NCBI RefSeq assembly: GCF_900343125.1
Contig: NZ_OPYL01000006.1
Span: forward strand, 62,001 to 126,000
Source: Dysgonomonas sp. Marseille-P4361
GTDB taxonomy: Bacteria > Bacteroidota > Bacteroidia > Bacteroidales > Dysgonomonadaceae
DNA length: 64,000 nt
Direction of reading: 5' to 3'
Every line of letters starts with the position of its first letter. Position 1 is the stretch's first letter. The notes beneath the pieces were generated by a model. It did not search any database. It was given only the letters and a program-made list of their open reading frames with translations, and was not told the origin of the DNA. Position numbers and translations under genes: made by a program. Shown in pieces: positions 28,556 to 37,831 of this stretch.

Positions 28556-29812
28556 ATGGCTAAGAAAGAAGTTATTAATTTGATCGATACATTCTCTGAA
28601 TTCAAAGAGTTGAAAAGTATAGATAGAATGACAATGATCAGTGTTCTTGAAGATTCATTTCGCAATGTAATAGCGAAATTATTCGGGTCAAATGATAATT
28701 ATGATGTTATTATTAATCCTGATAAAGGAGATTTAGAAATCTGGCGTAATAGGGTTATTGTAGAGGATGATGAGCTTGAAGATGAGAATACGCAAATATC
28801 ATTGACGGAAGCAAAAAAGATAGATGAGGATTTTGAAGTAGGCGAGGATGTAACCGATGAGGTTTTCTTCGAGGATTTTGGACGTCGTGCGATTTTGAAT
28901 TTAAGACAGACTCTAACGTCTAAGATTTTAGAGCTTCAAAAAGAAAGCCTATATAATCATTATAAAGAAAAAGTAGGAGATATTGTATCTGGAGAAGTAT
29001 ATCAAATTTGGAAAAAAGAGATATTACTTTTAGATGACGAAAAAGAAGAGTTGCTTCTACCTAAAACGGAACAGATTCCAAGTGATTTCTTCCGTAAAGG
29101 GGAGCATGTTAGAGCTGTTGTAGAAAGAGTAGAAAATAAAAATAATAATCCTAAAATTATATTATCAAGAACATCTCCTGTTTTCCTAGAACGATTGCTG
29201 GAGATAGAAGTTCCGGAGATAAATGATGGATTGATAACTATAAAGAAAATTGCCCGTATACCGGGAGAAAGAGCTAAGGTGGCAGTAGAATCTTATGATG
29301 AACGTATCGATCCGGTGGGAGCTTGCGTGGGCATGAAAGGATCTCGTATACATGGTATCGTTCGCGAACTACGTAACGAGAACATTGATATCATCAACTA
29401 TACGTCCAATATGAGCCTGTATATACAACGTGCTCTAAGCCCAGCTAAAATTACGTCAGTAAAGCTTAATGAGGAAGAAAAGCGCGCTGAAGTACTGTTG
29501 CGTCCGGAAGAGGTCTCTCTTGCTATTGGAAAAGGAGGGTTTAATATTAAGCTCGCTAGTATGCTTACAGGATATACAATTGATGTATATCGTGATATAG
29601 ATGATTTCGATGAGGAAGATATCTATTTGGATGAATTCCGTGACGAAATTGATGGCTGGGTGATCGACCAATTGAAGAAAATTGGTTGTGTTACAGCTAA
29701 AAATGTTTTAGCCATGGATAGAGATAAGTTAATTCAGGAGGCCGATCTTGAAGAAGATACAGTGGATGAAATATTAGCAATTTTACGAGTTGAGTTTGAG
29801 GACGAAGAATAG
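28556..29812 (+). CDS. nusA: Transcription termination/antitermination factor NusA
   Basis: NusA (418 residues) binds RNA polymerase and modulates pausing and termination. The N-terminal polymerase-binding domain covers about residues 1-130. The S1 domain follows (GDIVSGEVYQIWKKEILLL), then KH1 and KH2 (VGACVGMKGSRIHGIVREL; LAIGKGGFNIKLAS). The protein ends soon after KH2 with one helix-hairpin-like segment; it lacks the two acidic repeats of the E. coli protein. It is the second gene of the operon. Confidence 0.97.
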   Translation: MAKKEVINLIDTFSEFKELKSIDRMTMISVLEDSFRNVIAKLFGSNDNYDVIINPDKGDLEIWRNRVIVEDDELEDENTQISLTEAKKIDEDFEVGEDVTDEVFFEDFGRRAILNLRQTLTSKILELQKESLYNHYKEKVGDIVSGEVYQIWKKEILLLDDEKEELLLPKTEQIPSDFFRKGEHVRAVVERVENKNNNPKIILSRTSPVFLERLLEIEVPEINDGLITIKKIARIPGERAKVAVESYDERIDPVGACVGMKGSRIHGIVRELRNENIDIINYTSNMSLYIQRALSPAKITSVKLNEEEKRAEVLLRPEEVSLAIGKGGFNIKLASMLTGYTIDVYRDIDDFDEEDIYLDEFRDEIDGWVIDQLKKIGCVTAKNVLAMDRDKLIQEADLEEDTVDEILAILRVEFEDEE

Positions 29813-29817
29813 TATTA

Positions 29818-29849
29818 TTTGCTTATTCTCCGATTTCTTAATATTTTTG
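29818..29849 (+). promoter_or_regulatory. Internal promoter for infB (-33/-7)
   Basis: TTTG (29818-29821) and TATTTTTG (29842-29849) are spaced by 20 nt. This allows infB to be transcribed independently of rimP-nusA with a leader of about 85 nt. Confidence 0.7.
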
Positions 29850-29938
29850 CAATGAAAGCACATGGCTAAGTAGCTGTCAACGCAGAGAACGATTAATATT
29901 ACAAAGTCACTGTTCATTTTTAGAATTAAAATAAATAT

Positions 29939-32806
29939 ATGTCTATAAGATTAATAAAAATATCCAAAGATTTAAATGTAGGAATCAGCAGTTTGGTTGA
30001 GTTTTTACATAAGAAAGGCTTTGATGTTGAGTCAAATCCAAACACAAAAGTTGACAGTGCACAACATGAACTATTAGTAAAAGAATTCGGATCAGCCGCT
30101 GATTTGAATGATCTGCTTGATCGTAGAAAAGAAAAACATAAGGAGAAACTTAAAGAACAAGAAGCGGAAGAGACTGTTGTTCCAGAACCAGTAGATGTGA
30201 AAGAAATCGAGACTGTTGTTCCGGAAGACATAAAGCCTCATGTGCAGATTATAGACAAAATAGATTTGGATGCTTTAAATAAACCTAAGAAGGAAGTAGT
30301 TAAAGAACCCGAACCTGAAAAAATAGAACCAGTTTCGCCTATAGAAGAAGTCCTTCCTTTGCCGGAAGTGGAAACTGTTAAAGAAGAAGTAATAGAGAAA
30401 CCTGTGTTGGTAGAAGAAGTAAAAGAAGAAAAACCAAAAGTGGTAAAGCCTGAAGTACAGGATATAGAGGATGTTGAAGCATTGAATGAAGTAGCAGAGA
30501 CATCAGATGAAGTGAAAGGCGAAAATGAAAATGAGGTTTTCCGATTGAATAAAGCAACTTTGAAATCAAACATCGTTGTAAAAGGTACAATTGACCTAAG
30601 CTCAATTAATGATAAAACGCGTCCTACTAAAAAGACAAAAGCCGAAAAAAGGAAAGAACGTCAGGACAAAGAGCAACAAGATCAGAAGAAAGTAAAAGAA
30701 AGCACTGTTCGTCTATTGAAAAAAGAGACAGACGAAGAGAAGAAAAAGAAAGCTAGTGATGAAGGCGATGATGCTTCTAAAAAGAAACGTAGTCGTATCA
30801 AACGAGGCAAGGTTGATATTGAAAAAGGTGTGCCTCAAGGACAGAATAAGGGTGGTGATAAGATAAGACATAATCTTCGTAAACCAGTTATTAAGCAGGC
30901 TGTAAACGAAGAAGATGTTCAAAAGCAAATAAAAGAAACCTTAGCTCGTCTTACTAGCAAAGGTGGAAAAAATAAAGGAGCTAAATATAGAAGAGAAAAA
31001 CGTGAAGCTGTTTCTCAAAAACAACAAGAAGAACTAGAACAACTTGAAAGAGAGAACTTGACTCTTAAAATAACAGAGTTTGTTACGGCAAATGATTTGG
31101 CTAACATGATGGATGTGCCAGTTATCAAGGTTATCTCAACGTTGATGTCTATCGGACTAATGGTTTCTATCAATCAGCGTCTCGATGCTGAAACAATTAA
31201 TATTGTAGCAGAAGAATTTGGCTTTAAGACAGAGTATGTAAGTGCTGAGGTTGTTGAAGCTATAAATGAAGAAGAGGATGCCGAAGAGGATTTGGTGCCA
31301 CGTGCGCCGATTGTAACAGTAATGGGACACGTAGACCACGGTAAGACATCTCTCCTTGATGCAGTTCGTCAAACAAATGTTATTGCAGGTGAAGCTGGAG
31401 GTATTACTCAGCACATTGGAGCATATAACGTGAAATTGAAATCAGGTCGTCGTATAACCTTCTTAGATACTCCTGGTCACGAGGCCTTTACTGCAATGCG
31501 TGCTCGTGGAGCTAAAGCAACAGACGTTGCTATTATTATTGTTGCCGCAGATGATAATGTTATGCCACAGACAGTAGAGGCGATAAATCATGCCGCAGCA
31601 GCAGGAGTTCCGATTGTGTTTGCAATCAATAAAATTGATAAGCCTTCAGCAAACCCGGAAAAAATAAAAGAGACACTAGCAGGTATGAATTACCTTGTGG
31701 AAGAATGGGGGGGTAAATACCAGTCTCAAGATATTTCTGCGAAACAAGGTATTGGTGTAGATGAATTGTTAGAAAAAGTTTTGCTTGAGGCAGAATTGCT
31801 TGAGTTGAAAGCAAATCCAAATAGAAGAGCGACAGGATCTGTGATCGAATCTTCATTAGATAAAGGACGTGGTTATTTATCAACAGTTTTGGTTGAAAAT
31901 GGTACTCTTAAAAAAGGAGACATTCTTCTTGCAGGAACTTACTTCGGACGTGTGAAAGCAATGTTCAATGAGCGTAATGCGAGTGTTGATGAGGCTCCAC
32001 CTTCATCGCCGGCATTGGTTTTAGGTCTTAATGGCGCACCTCAGGCTGGGGATGTATTCCATGTGTTAGAGACAGAACAGGAGGCTAGAGAAATTGCGAC
32101 GAAAAGAGAGCAGTTGCAACGTGAACAAGGGCTTCGTACCCAAAAAATACTTACTCTTGACGATATTGGTCGTCGTATTGCTATCGGAAACTTCCAACAG
32201 TTGAATGTAATTGTAAAAGGAGATGTAGATGGTTCAGTAGAAGCTCTCTCTGACTCTTTGATTACATTATCTACTGAAGAGATTCAAGTTAATGTTATTC
32301 ATAAAGCTGTCGGCCAAATATCCGAATCGGATATTACTCTAGCAGCAGCTTCTAATGCCATTATTATAGGATTCCAGGTGCGTCCTTCACAGGCTGCTCG
32401 TAGAGCAGCAGATAAGGATGGAGTTGAGATACGTCTATACTCGATTATCTACGATGCAATTGAAGAGGTGAAATCTGCTATGGAAGGTATGTTATCTCCA
32501 GAAATCAAAGAGGTTCAAACCGGATACGTAGAAGTAAGAGAAGTATTCAAAATAACCAAAGTAGGTACGGTTGCCGGATGTATGGTTAAGGAGGGTAAGC
32601 TTAAGAGAGCTAATAAGATACGACTTATCAGAGATGGTATCGTGATTTACTCGGGAGAACTTGGGTCTCTAAAACGCTTCAAGGATGATGTAAAAGAAGT
32701 TTCGGCCGGATACGAATGTGGTTTGAATATTCACAACTACAATGATATCAAAGTAGGAGACGTTATTGAACCATTCGAAGAAATAGAAGTGAAGAAAACG
32801 TTGTAA
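29939..32806 (+). CDS. infB: Translation initiation factor IF-2
   Basis: IF-2 (955 residues) is the GTPase that brings initiator tRNA to the ribosome. The first roughly 450 residues comprise an IF2_N-like start ([21 protein letters not shown]), a long K/E/V-rich disordered stretch, and a second N-domain near residue 380. The G domain follows: G1 GHVDHGKT near residue 463, G3 DTPGHEAFT and G4 NKIDKP. Domains II-IV end the protein. Apart from the acidic-basic linker, the layout is standard. It is the last gene of rimP-nusA-infB, with an additional promoter of its own. Confidence 0.97.
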   Translation: MSIRLIKISKDLNVGISSLVEFLHKKGFDVESNPNTKVDSAQHELLVKEFGSAADLNDLLDRRKEKHKEKLKEQEAEETVVPEPVDVKEIETVVPEDIKPHVQIIDKIDLDALNKPKKEVVKEPEPEKIEPVSPIEEVLPLPEVETVKEEVIEKPVLVEEVKEEKPKVVKPEVQDIEDVEALNEVAETSDEVKGENENEVFRLNKATLKSNIVVKGTIDLSSINDKTRPTKKTKAEKRKERQDKEQQDQKKVKESTVRLLKKETDEEKKKKASDEGDDASKKKRSRIKRGKVDIEKGVPQGQNKGGDKIRHNLRKPVIKQAVNEEDVQKQIKETLARLTSKGGKNKGAKYRREKREAVSQKQQEELEQLERENLTLKITEFVTANDLANMMDVPVIKVISTLMSIGLMVSINQRLDAETINIVAEEFGFKTEYVSAEVVEAINEEEDAEEDLVPRAPIVTVMGHVDHGKTSLLDAVRQTNVIAGEAGGITQHIGAYNVKLKSGRRITFLDTPGHEAFTAMRARGAKATDVAIIIVAADDNVMPQTVEAINHAAAAGVPIVFAINKIDKPSANPEKIKETLAGMNYLVEEWGGKYQSQDISAKQGIGVDELLEKVLLEAELLELKANPNRRATGSVIESSLDKGRGYLSTVLVENGTLKKGDILLAGTYFGRVKAMFNERNASVDEAPPSSPALVLGLNGAPQAGDVFHVLETEQEAREIATKREQLQREQGLRTQKILTLDDIGRRIAIGNFQQLNVIVKGDVDGSVEALSDSLITLSTEEIQVNVIHKAVGQISESDITLAAASNAIIIGFQVRPSQAARRAADKDGVEIRLYSIIYDAIEEVKSAMEGMLSPEIKEVQTGYVEVREVFKITKVGTVAGCMVKEGKLKRANKIRLIRDGIVIYSGELGSLKRFKDDVKEVSAGYECGLNIHNYNDIKVGDVIEPFEEIEVKKTL

Positions 32807-32829
32807 GTTCAAATAATTGCTTATCTTTG
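32801..32829 (+). promoter_or_regulatory. Promoter between infB and ompH
   Basis: TTG (32801-32803, within the infB stop region) and TATCTTTG (32822-32829) are 18 nt apart. Transcription would start near 32834 and run through the structured element into ompH. Confidence 0.6.
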
Positions 32830-32844
32830 CAAAGCATTATGAAA

Positions 32845-32955
32845 TAACCTAAATAAAAACCAATTGATAGTTGTTGACAAGCTTGTCTTGCCTTGAAGTC
32901 GGTGGTACTAACCATGCCACCGAAACACACAACTGTCAACAGGTTTTAAAGGTTA
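32845..32955 (+). promoter_or_regulatory. Candidate structured leader RNA or small RNA
   Basis: Nested complementary segments are visible by eye. P1: TAACCT (32845-32850) with AGGTTA (32950-32955). P2: AAAACC (32856-32861) with GGTTTT (32942-32947). P3: GTTGACA (32873-32879) with TGTCAAC (32934-32940). P4: TCGGTGG (32899-32905) with CCACCGA (32917-32923). An alternative to P3 pairs AGTTGT (32869-32874) with ACAACT (32929-32934), and a 12-bp palindrome GACAAGCTTGTC lies at 32876-32887. The element follows a promoter by about 15 nt and lies 54 nt before ompH. It has no T-run, so it is not a plain terminator. I do not recognise an Rfam family. Confidence 0.5.
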
Positions 32956-33009
32956 GATACTTCTTCGTCAGATAATATAAATCGTATTTACTGCAAAACA
33001 ACGATTCAC

Positions 33010-33531
33010 ATGATGAAAAGAATAATTTTAATATCAGTACTGATTTTTTCTTCTTTCTCTATAGGTAAAGCTGTTGCTCAAACTATGGAGCAAATTGCAT
33101 TTGTTAATACAAATGAATTGTTAGAAGCTGTTCCCGAAAAAGTAGAAGCGTCGAAGACAATAGAAGAGCTAAGTAGGAAGTATAAGGATGAACTGCAAGT
33201 GATGCAGAATGACTATAATAAGAAATACTCAGATTTTATTTCTTATCAAACTTCGATGGCGGAGAGTATTCGTAATCGTCGTATGCAAGAGCTTTATGAA
33301 CTGGAGAAAGCGATTAATGAGTTTATGAAAATAGCGCAAGAGGATATTGATAATCAAGAAAAGGTATTAATTGAACCTTTGCGTCAGAGAGTGAAAGATG
33401 CTATTTATCAGGTTGGTATAGAGAATGGTTTTGTTTGTATCTACGATTTAGCTAATCCAACTATAGCATTCGTTACACCAAATGCTACAAATGCAAATGC
33501 TTTGGTGAAGCAAAAATTAGGAGTACAATAA
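33010..33531 (+). CDS. OmpH/Skp family periplasmic chaperone
   Basis: This exported coiled-coil protein has 173 residues. The signal peptide is MMKRIILISVLIFSSFSIGKAVAQ. The mature part begins with the family strand QIAFVNTNELLEAVPE and continues as a long charged helix pair (residues about 45-115). Skp trimers hold unfolded outer-membrane proteins during transit to BamA. In many Bacteroidota ompH genes sit beside bamA and murI; here murI follows, but bamA is not upstream. It has a long structured leader. Confidence 0.92.
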   Translation: MMKRIILISVLIFSSFSIGKAVAQTMEQIAFVNTNELLEAVPEKVEASKTIEELSRKYKDELQVMQNDYNKKYSDFISYQTSMAESIRNRRMQELYELEKAINEFMKIAQEDIDNQEKVLIEPLRQRVKDAIYQVGIENGFVCIYDLANPTIAFVTPNATNANALVKQKLGVQ

Positions 33532-33551
33532 ATAATTATATATTGAACTTG

Positions 33552-33582
33552 AAAATGCTTCTGATTAAAGGGAGCATTTTTT
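33552..33582 (+). terminator. Terminator after ompH
   Basis: A 10-bp stem (33552-33561 with 33571-33580, one G-U) with a 9-nt loop, followed by a T-run. It lies only 7 nt before the murI ATG, so murI would need its own promoter or read-through. Confidence 0.75.
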
Positions 33583-33588
33583 GTTTAA

Positions 33589-34428
33589 ATGCACGATACA
33601 ATGTTAGTACCAGGCCCAATTGGAATTTTTGATTCAGGTTATGGAGGATTAACAATCTTGTCCGAAATTCAGAAGCTAATGCCAGAATATAGTTACTGCT
33701 ATCTTGGTGATAACTCTCGAGCTCCGTATGGATCTCGGTCTTTCGATATTGTGTATGAATTTACTCGCCAAGCTGTTGAAGCCCTATTTGGTATGGGGTG
33801 CAATCTGGTTATTCTGGCTTGCAATACAGCATCAGCCAAAGCTTTACGGACAATTCAGCAAAATGATTTACCTCAGATTAATCCTTCTAAACGAGTATTG
33901 GGGGTTATTCGCCCGACAGCCGAAGTTGTGGGGAATATAACAAAGTCGCGCCATATAGGGGTTTTAGGTACTATTGGAACTGTTCAGTCCGAATCCTATC
34001 CTATAGAAGTAAATAAGCTCTTCCCGGATATTGTTGTAACGAGCGAAGCTTGTCCTATGTGGGTGCCTTTGGTTGAAAATAAAGAATATGATAGTCTGGG
34101 AGCTGATTATTTTGTAAGAAAAAATATAGATAATATCTTGCTTAAAGACCCTCAAATAGATACTCTTATCTTAGGGTGTACTCATTATCCTCTACTGTTG
34201 GATAAAATAAATGCGTTCTTGCCAGAAGGGGTTACAGCTTTGCCACAAGGGAAATATGTTGGCGAAAGTTTGAAAGATTACCTTTATCGTCATCCTGAGA
34301 TGAATGAAGGATGCCTAAAAGAAGGACAAACAAAATACTATACAACCGAATCTGTACAAAAATTCACAGAAGCTGCGACTATCTTTTTAAATAAAGAAGT
34401 CGAAGTAGAACGTATAAATCTTGACTAA
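33589..34428 (+). CDS. murI: Glutamate racemase
   Basis: MurI (279 residues) converts L- to D-glutamate for peptidoglycan. The signature GIFDSGYGGLTIL is at residues 12-24. The two catalytic cysteines are in LACNTASA (about C78) and LGCTHYPLL (about C197). The length is standard. The start at 33589 is used, though a second ATG at 33601 would also keep the active domain. It follows ompH, as in many relatives. Confidence 0.96.
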   Translation: MHDTMLVPGPIGIFDSGYGGLTILSEIQKLMPEYSYCYLGDNSRAPYGSRSFDIVYEFTRQAVEALFGMGCNLVILACNTASAKALRTIQQNDLPQINPSKRVLGVIRPTAEVVGNITKSRHIGVLGTIGTVQSESYPIEVNKLFPDIVVTSEACPMWVPLVENKEYDSLGADYFVRKNIDNILLKDPQIDTLILGCTHYPLLLDKINAFLPEGVTALPQGKYVGESLKDYLYRHPEMNEGCLKEGQTKYYTTESVQKFTEAATIFLNKEVEVERINLD

Positions 34429-34511
34429 TTCTCTATTTCTTTTCATGTGTTGAATTCTTTTATAAAATTCAGACAGCGAGATCTCCTTATCTTTAACCGA
34501 AAATCAAATCT

Positions 34512-35591
34512 GTGCGTAAGATAATTCATATAGACATGGATGCTTTTTATGCATCAATTGAACAGCGAGATAATCCTCATTATAGAGGAAAGCCTCTTGC
34601 TGTCGGTCATTCCGGACCTAGAGGTGTTGTCGCGGCAGCAAGCTACGAAGCCAGACGCTATGGTGTGCGTTCGGCGATGGCCTCAAAAACGGCTATGCGT
34701 AAATGCCCGTATCTGATATTTGCTCCAGCACGTTTCGAAGTGTACAGGTCTGTATCGAGACAGATAATGGAGGTATTTCATGAATATACAGACTTGGTAG
34801 AACCTTTATCTTTGGATGAAGCCTTTCTTGATGTGACAGTAAATCACATGAATATAGCTTCGGCTACCCAAATAGCAAGAGAAATTAAACAAAAAATCTA
34901 CGATAAAACTTCTTTGACCGCTTCAGCGGGAGTTTCTTTTAATAAATTTTTAGCCAAAATAGCATCTGATTATAATAAGCCGAATGGCTTGTTTGTAGTT
35001 AAGCCTAAAGATGCAGAACGTTTTGTAGAATCTTTAGCTATAGAACAATTCTTCGGGGTGGGGAAAGTGACAGCCAAACAAATGCATAACTTGGGGATAA
35101 AAACAGGGCTTGATCTAAAACAACATAGTGAAGAAGAACTCGTGCGTTACTTTGGAAAGGCTGGTCATATCTATTATCAGAATGCAAGAGGGGTAGATGA
35201 TCGCCCTGTTGAATCGGAACGAATAAGAAAATCTATCAGTTCAGAAAATACATTTGAACGGGATATTGATAGCTTGGAAGAGTTAGCTTTAGAACTAGAT
35301 GCTGTGGCGAAAGATGCTTTTGCTGATATCGCTAAGAAAAAGTTTAAAGGACGCACAATAACCTTAAAAGTGAAGTATGCCGACTTTAAAGTGATAACAA
35401 GAAGTAAGACATTTGCAACTCCAGTCGAAGACTATGATCAGTTCTATAAGGAAGGCTATGAACTATTGAGAAATGTTGATATATCTCCTAAGGTTAGGCT
35501 TATTGGTTTGGGTTTAAAGAATAACGAGGAAGACTCTTTATGGTTAGATGCAATTCAATTGCGTATCAATTTCGATGGTAATGAGAATTAG
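34512..35591 (+). CDS. dinB: DNA polymerase IV (Y family)
   Basis: This 359-residue translesion polymerase has the palm motif IHIDMDAFYASIEQ at residues 4-17 (first metal aspartates and the steric-gate aromatic region) and SLDEAFLDVT near residue 104. The fingers, thumb and little-finger domains are complete. The start codon appears to be GTG at 34512. It is upstream of the small RHH-like gene but separated by a promoter. I see no recognisable LexA box. Confidence 0.95.
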   Translation: MRKIIHIDMDAFYASIEQRDNPHYRGKPLAVGHSGPRGVVAAASYEARRYGVRSAMASKTAMRKCPYLIFAPARFEVYRSVSRQIMEVFHEYTDLVEPLSLDEAFLDVTVNHMNIASATQIAREIKQKIYDKTSLTASAGVSFNKFLAKIASDYNKPNGLFVVKPKDAERFVESLAIEQFFGVGKVTAKQMHNLGIKTGLDLKQHSEEELVRYFGKAGHIYYQNARGVDDRPVESERIRKSISSENTFERDIDSLEELALELDAVAKDAFADIAKKKFKGRTITLKVKYADFKVITRSKTFATPVEDYDQFYKEGYELLRNVDISPKVRLIGLGLKNNEEDSLWLDAIQLRINFDGNEN

Positions 35592-35648
35592 TGGCAGACT
35601 AAGAGGAATATTCTACTCTAAATCCTTTCAGATATTCAGATAAGTCCT

Positions 35649-35656
35649 TACTTTTG
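35649..35656 (+). promoter_or_regulatory. -7 element directly in front of the small helix-rich gene
   Basis: TACTTTTG ends only 5 nt before the ATG at 35662, with a TTTC 19 nt upstream as a -33. If used, the transcript would be leaderless or nearly so. Confidence 0.5.
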
Positions 35657-35661
35657 TTGTA

Positions 35662-35877
35662 ATGAAGCAGAAAAAGAGAGGAACTCAAAGCAGTAGAACG
35701 AAACATTTAATGTTTTCTCTCAATGAAGAGGAATATGCGCTGATCTCATCTTATATGAAAAAATATAAGATTGAGAATCGTTCTCGTTGGTGTCGTGAGA
35801 CATTGATTTCGCATATTCTCAAAAATCTCGATCAGGACTATCCTACACTTTTTGGAGAAAATGAAATGCGTAGATGA
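35662..35877 (+). CDS. Small basic protein, ribbon-helix-helix-like
   Basis: I do not recognise a named family for this 71-residue protein. It has a basic start (MKQKKRGTQSSRTKHLMF), a short strand followed by two helices (FSLNEEEYALISSYMKKY and RSRWCRETLISHILKNL), and an acidic end. That pattern resembles the ribbon-helix-helix or relaxosome-accessory fold that binds DNA. The stop codon overlaps the tadA start (ATGA), indicating translational coupling. Confidence 0.7.
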   Translation: MKQKKRGTQSSRTKHLMFSLNEEEYALISSYMKKYKIENRSRWCRETLISHILKNLDQDYPTLFGENEMRR

Positions 35878-36320
35878 TTATGGATATTCTGAATGATGAA
35901 TACTATATGCGTCAGGCATTGAAAGAGGCTCAATTGGCATTCGACAAGAACGAGGTGCCTATTGGTGCAGTAATTGTATGTCAAAATAGAATAATTGCGC
36001 GCGCTCATAATCTGACCGAAGCCTTAAATGATGTAACAGCACATGCTGAAATGCAGGCAATAACTGCTGCTGCAAATGTGTTGGGGGGTAAGTACCTGAC
36101 AGAATGTTCTTTGTATGTAACTCTTGAGCCATGTCCAATGTGTGCAGGAGGGTTGCTTTGGTCACAAATAACAAAAATTGTTTATGGAGCAAAAGATGAT
36201 AAAAAAGGCTATTCGAAATTTAGTCCTACAATTTTGCATCCTAAAACAACAATCGTTTCAGGAGTGCTAGAAAATGAGTGTTCTTCGCTTCTAAAGGAGT
36301 TTTTTAAGCAAAAAAGATAA
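35874..36320 (+). CDS. tadA: tRNA-specific adenosine deaminase TadA
   Basis: TadA (148 residues) converts A34 to inosine in tRNA-Arg(ACG). The catalytic zinc motifs are HAEMQAI (H and catalytic E) and PCPMCAGGLLWSQI (two zinc cysteines). The ATG at 35874 overlaps the stop of the small upstream gene; a second ATG at 35880 could be used instead. The family also contains guanine deaminases, but the length and HAEMQ favour TadA. Confidence 0.93.
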   Translation: MIMDILNDEYYMRQALKEAQLAFDKNEVPIGAVIVCQNRIIARAHNLTEALNDVTAHAEMQAITAAANVLGGKYLTECSLYVTLEPCPMCAGGLLWSQITKIVYGAKDDKKGYSKFSPTILHPKTTIVSGVLENECSSLLKEFFKQKR

Positions 36321-36354
36321 TTCCAAATTTACTTTTCTAAAAATTTTTCACAGG

Positions 36355-36385
36355 TGATGCAACTTGTGGAATTCGTTTTGCATCA
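36355..36385 (+). repeat. Inverted repeat upstream of the NigD-like gene
   Basis: TGATGCAA (36355-36362) and TTGCATCA (36378-36385) are perfect 8-bp inverted repeats around 15 nt, 50 nt before the ATG at 36436. It may be an operator or a leader hairpin. There is no T-run. Confidence 0.55.
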
Positions 36386-36435
36386 TATATAGTGAGAGTA
36401 ATAATAAAAACATTTAAAATATAGAATAATTGATT

Positions 36436-37191
36436 ATGAAAGATTATTTGAAACATATTCTGACATTGATAATCATTGGTGCATTAGCTGTAAGTTTTAG
36501 TTCCTGTTTAGACGATGATAATGATGATTACGCTGATTGGTTTGATTTTGTAACTATAAATGAGCTGGAGGATGGTAAATATGATTTTACCCTTGATAAC
36601 GGGGATAAGTTATGGATTGGATCTCCTCAACATATTTCATTGAAGCCAAAATATGAAAGAGCTATTGTTTATTATAGCCTTTTGGATGAAAAAAAAGAAG
36701 GTTATGATCAAGTAATAAAACTCTATGATTTCTTTGATATTTTAACTAAAAAACCTATATATATAGCACCTGAAGATGTTCAGAAGCAAGACAGTATCGG
36801 TTATGATAAAATAAAGGTTTATTCGATAAGAGAAGGTGGCGGTTATCTGAATATTTCATTTGGATACAATGCAGCCGGAAAAGAAGCTCATATGATAAAT
36901 CTTGTATCTGCAAAAGAAGATCTGGGAGTGAATGATGATGTGATTAAGCTTGAATTCCGTCACAATCAGAAAGATGATCCAGCTCATTATCCGGCAGAAG
37001 GATATGTAAGTTTTGATTTGACTCCTTTTGTTATTGACGGACGCGATAAAGTTGAGTTTGAGATTTCATGGACAGACTTTTCGGGAGAAACTAGGTCGAA
37101 GAAGATCGAATATGATCTCAAAAAAACAGATACTAAAGCAAGTGTTGGAAAAGTGAATAAGAACAACGATACTAACCTGAATATTTATTAA
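36436..37191 (+). CDS. NigD-like lipoprotein
   Basis: This 251-residue lipoprotein starts at the ATG at 36436. The signal and lipobox are KHILTLIIIGALAVSFSSC, followed by an acidic DDDNDDYADWFDF typical of NigD-like proteins of Bacteroidales. The rest is predicted beta-rich. NigD was named from a Bacteroides bacteriocin-type locus, but the many homologues have no established function. No other locus members are nearby. A terminator follows. Confidence 0.82.
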   Translation: MKDYLKHILTLIIIGALAVSFSSCLDDDNDDYADWFDFVTINELEDGKYDFTLDNGDKLWIGSPQHISLKPKYERAIVYYSLLDEKKEGYDQVIKLYDFFDILTKKPIYIAPEDVQKQDSIGYDKIKVYSIREGGGYLNISFGYNAAGKEAHMINLVSAKEDLGVNDDVIKLEFRHNQKDDPAHYPAEGYVSFDLTPFVIDGRDKVEFEISWTDFSGETRSKKIEYDLKKTDTKASVGKVNKNNDTNLNIY

Positions 37192-37212
37192 TATTCTTTT
37201 TGATTTCCTTTG

Positions 37213-37243
37213 AAAAAGAGAGCTCGTGAGAGTTCTCTTTTTT
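37213..37243 (+). terminator. Terminator after the NigD-like gene
   Basis: A 13-bp stem (37213-37225 with 37230-37242, one G-U) around a GTGA tetraloop, followed by T-rich sequence. Confidence 0.88.
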
Positions 37244-37292
37244 GTTTTTATTTTTCTCAGCTATAGATGCCCTTTATTCTTTAAAAAAGATG

Positions 37293-37300
37293 TATTTTTG
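37293..37300 (+). promoter_or_regulatory. Putative -7 element for fur-purA
   Basis: TATTTTTG lies 21 nt before the ATG of the Fur-family gene. Confidence 0.5.
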
Positions 37301-37321
37301 TTCAGATGAGATTTTATATAC

Positions 37322-37831
37322 ATGGATAATTCAAAACTGAAAGATCAGGTCAAAGCTAAGTTTACGGATTACCTGGAGTTAAATAAACACCGTAAGACTC
37401 CGGAACGTTATGCTGTACTGGATCATATATACTCTACACGAGGACATTTCGAAATGGATTCTCTGTATAATTCAATGAAACAGTCTTCTTTTAGAGTTAG
37501 TCGTGCAACGCTTTACAATACGATTGAATTACTACTCGATTGTGGGTTGGTTGTAAAACATCAGTTTGGAGCCAATGTCTCTCAGTATGAACGTGCGTAT
37601 GGAAATGAAAATCATGACCATCTGATTTGTCTAAGTTGTGGGGAAGTAAAAGAGCATAAAAATGGGAATCTTTTTACTCCGGCTCAACAAAAGAAATTAC
37701 AGCGATTTAAGGTAAGTTACTATAGTATGTATATCTATGGAATATGCAGCAAATGTTTGCGAGCCAAAAATGCAGAAGAAAAGAAAAATAAAGTTATAGA
37801 GAACAAAAATACACGTATTAAAAAGAAATGA
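37322..37831 (+). CDS. Fur family transcriptional regulator
   Basis: This 169-residue metalloregulator has the N-terminal winged helix (TPERYAVLDHIYSTRGHFEMDSLY, residues 20-43 in two blocks) and the recognition part SFRVSRATLYNTIELL. The hinge region NHDHLICLSCGEV holds the metal-site HDH and the first structural CxxC; CSKC near residue 141 is the second. It could be Fur, PerR or Zur, and sequence alone does not decide. It ends in a lysine-rich tail and overlaps purA by 4 bp (ATGA). Confidence 0.92.
   Translation: MDNSKLKDQVKAKFTDYLELNKHRKTPERYAVLDHIYSTRGHFEMDSLYNSMKQSSFRVSRATLYNTIELLLDCGLVVKHQFGANVSQYERAYGNENHDHLICLSCGEVKEHKNGNLFTPAQQKKLQRFKVSYYSMYIYGICSKCLRAKNAEEKKNKVIENKNTRIKKK

Noticed and set aside
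32876-32887. Perfect 12-bp palindrome read as an isolated protein-binding site
   Set aside because: It is part of the larger nested structure, so a stand-alone operator is possible but less supported.
32845-32955. Structured element considered as SRP RNA, 6S RNA or a terminator
   Set aside because: No GGAAG-type SRP loop, no long interrupted 6S stem with a central bubble, and no T-run after the last arm. It is kept as an unknown structured element instead.
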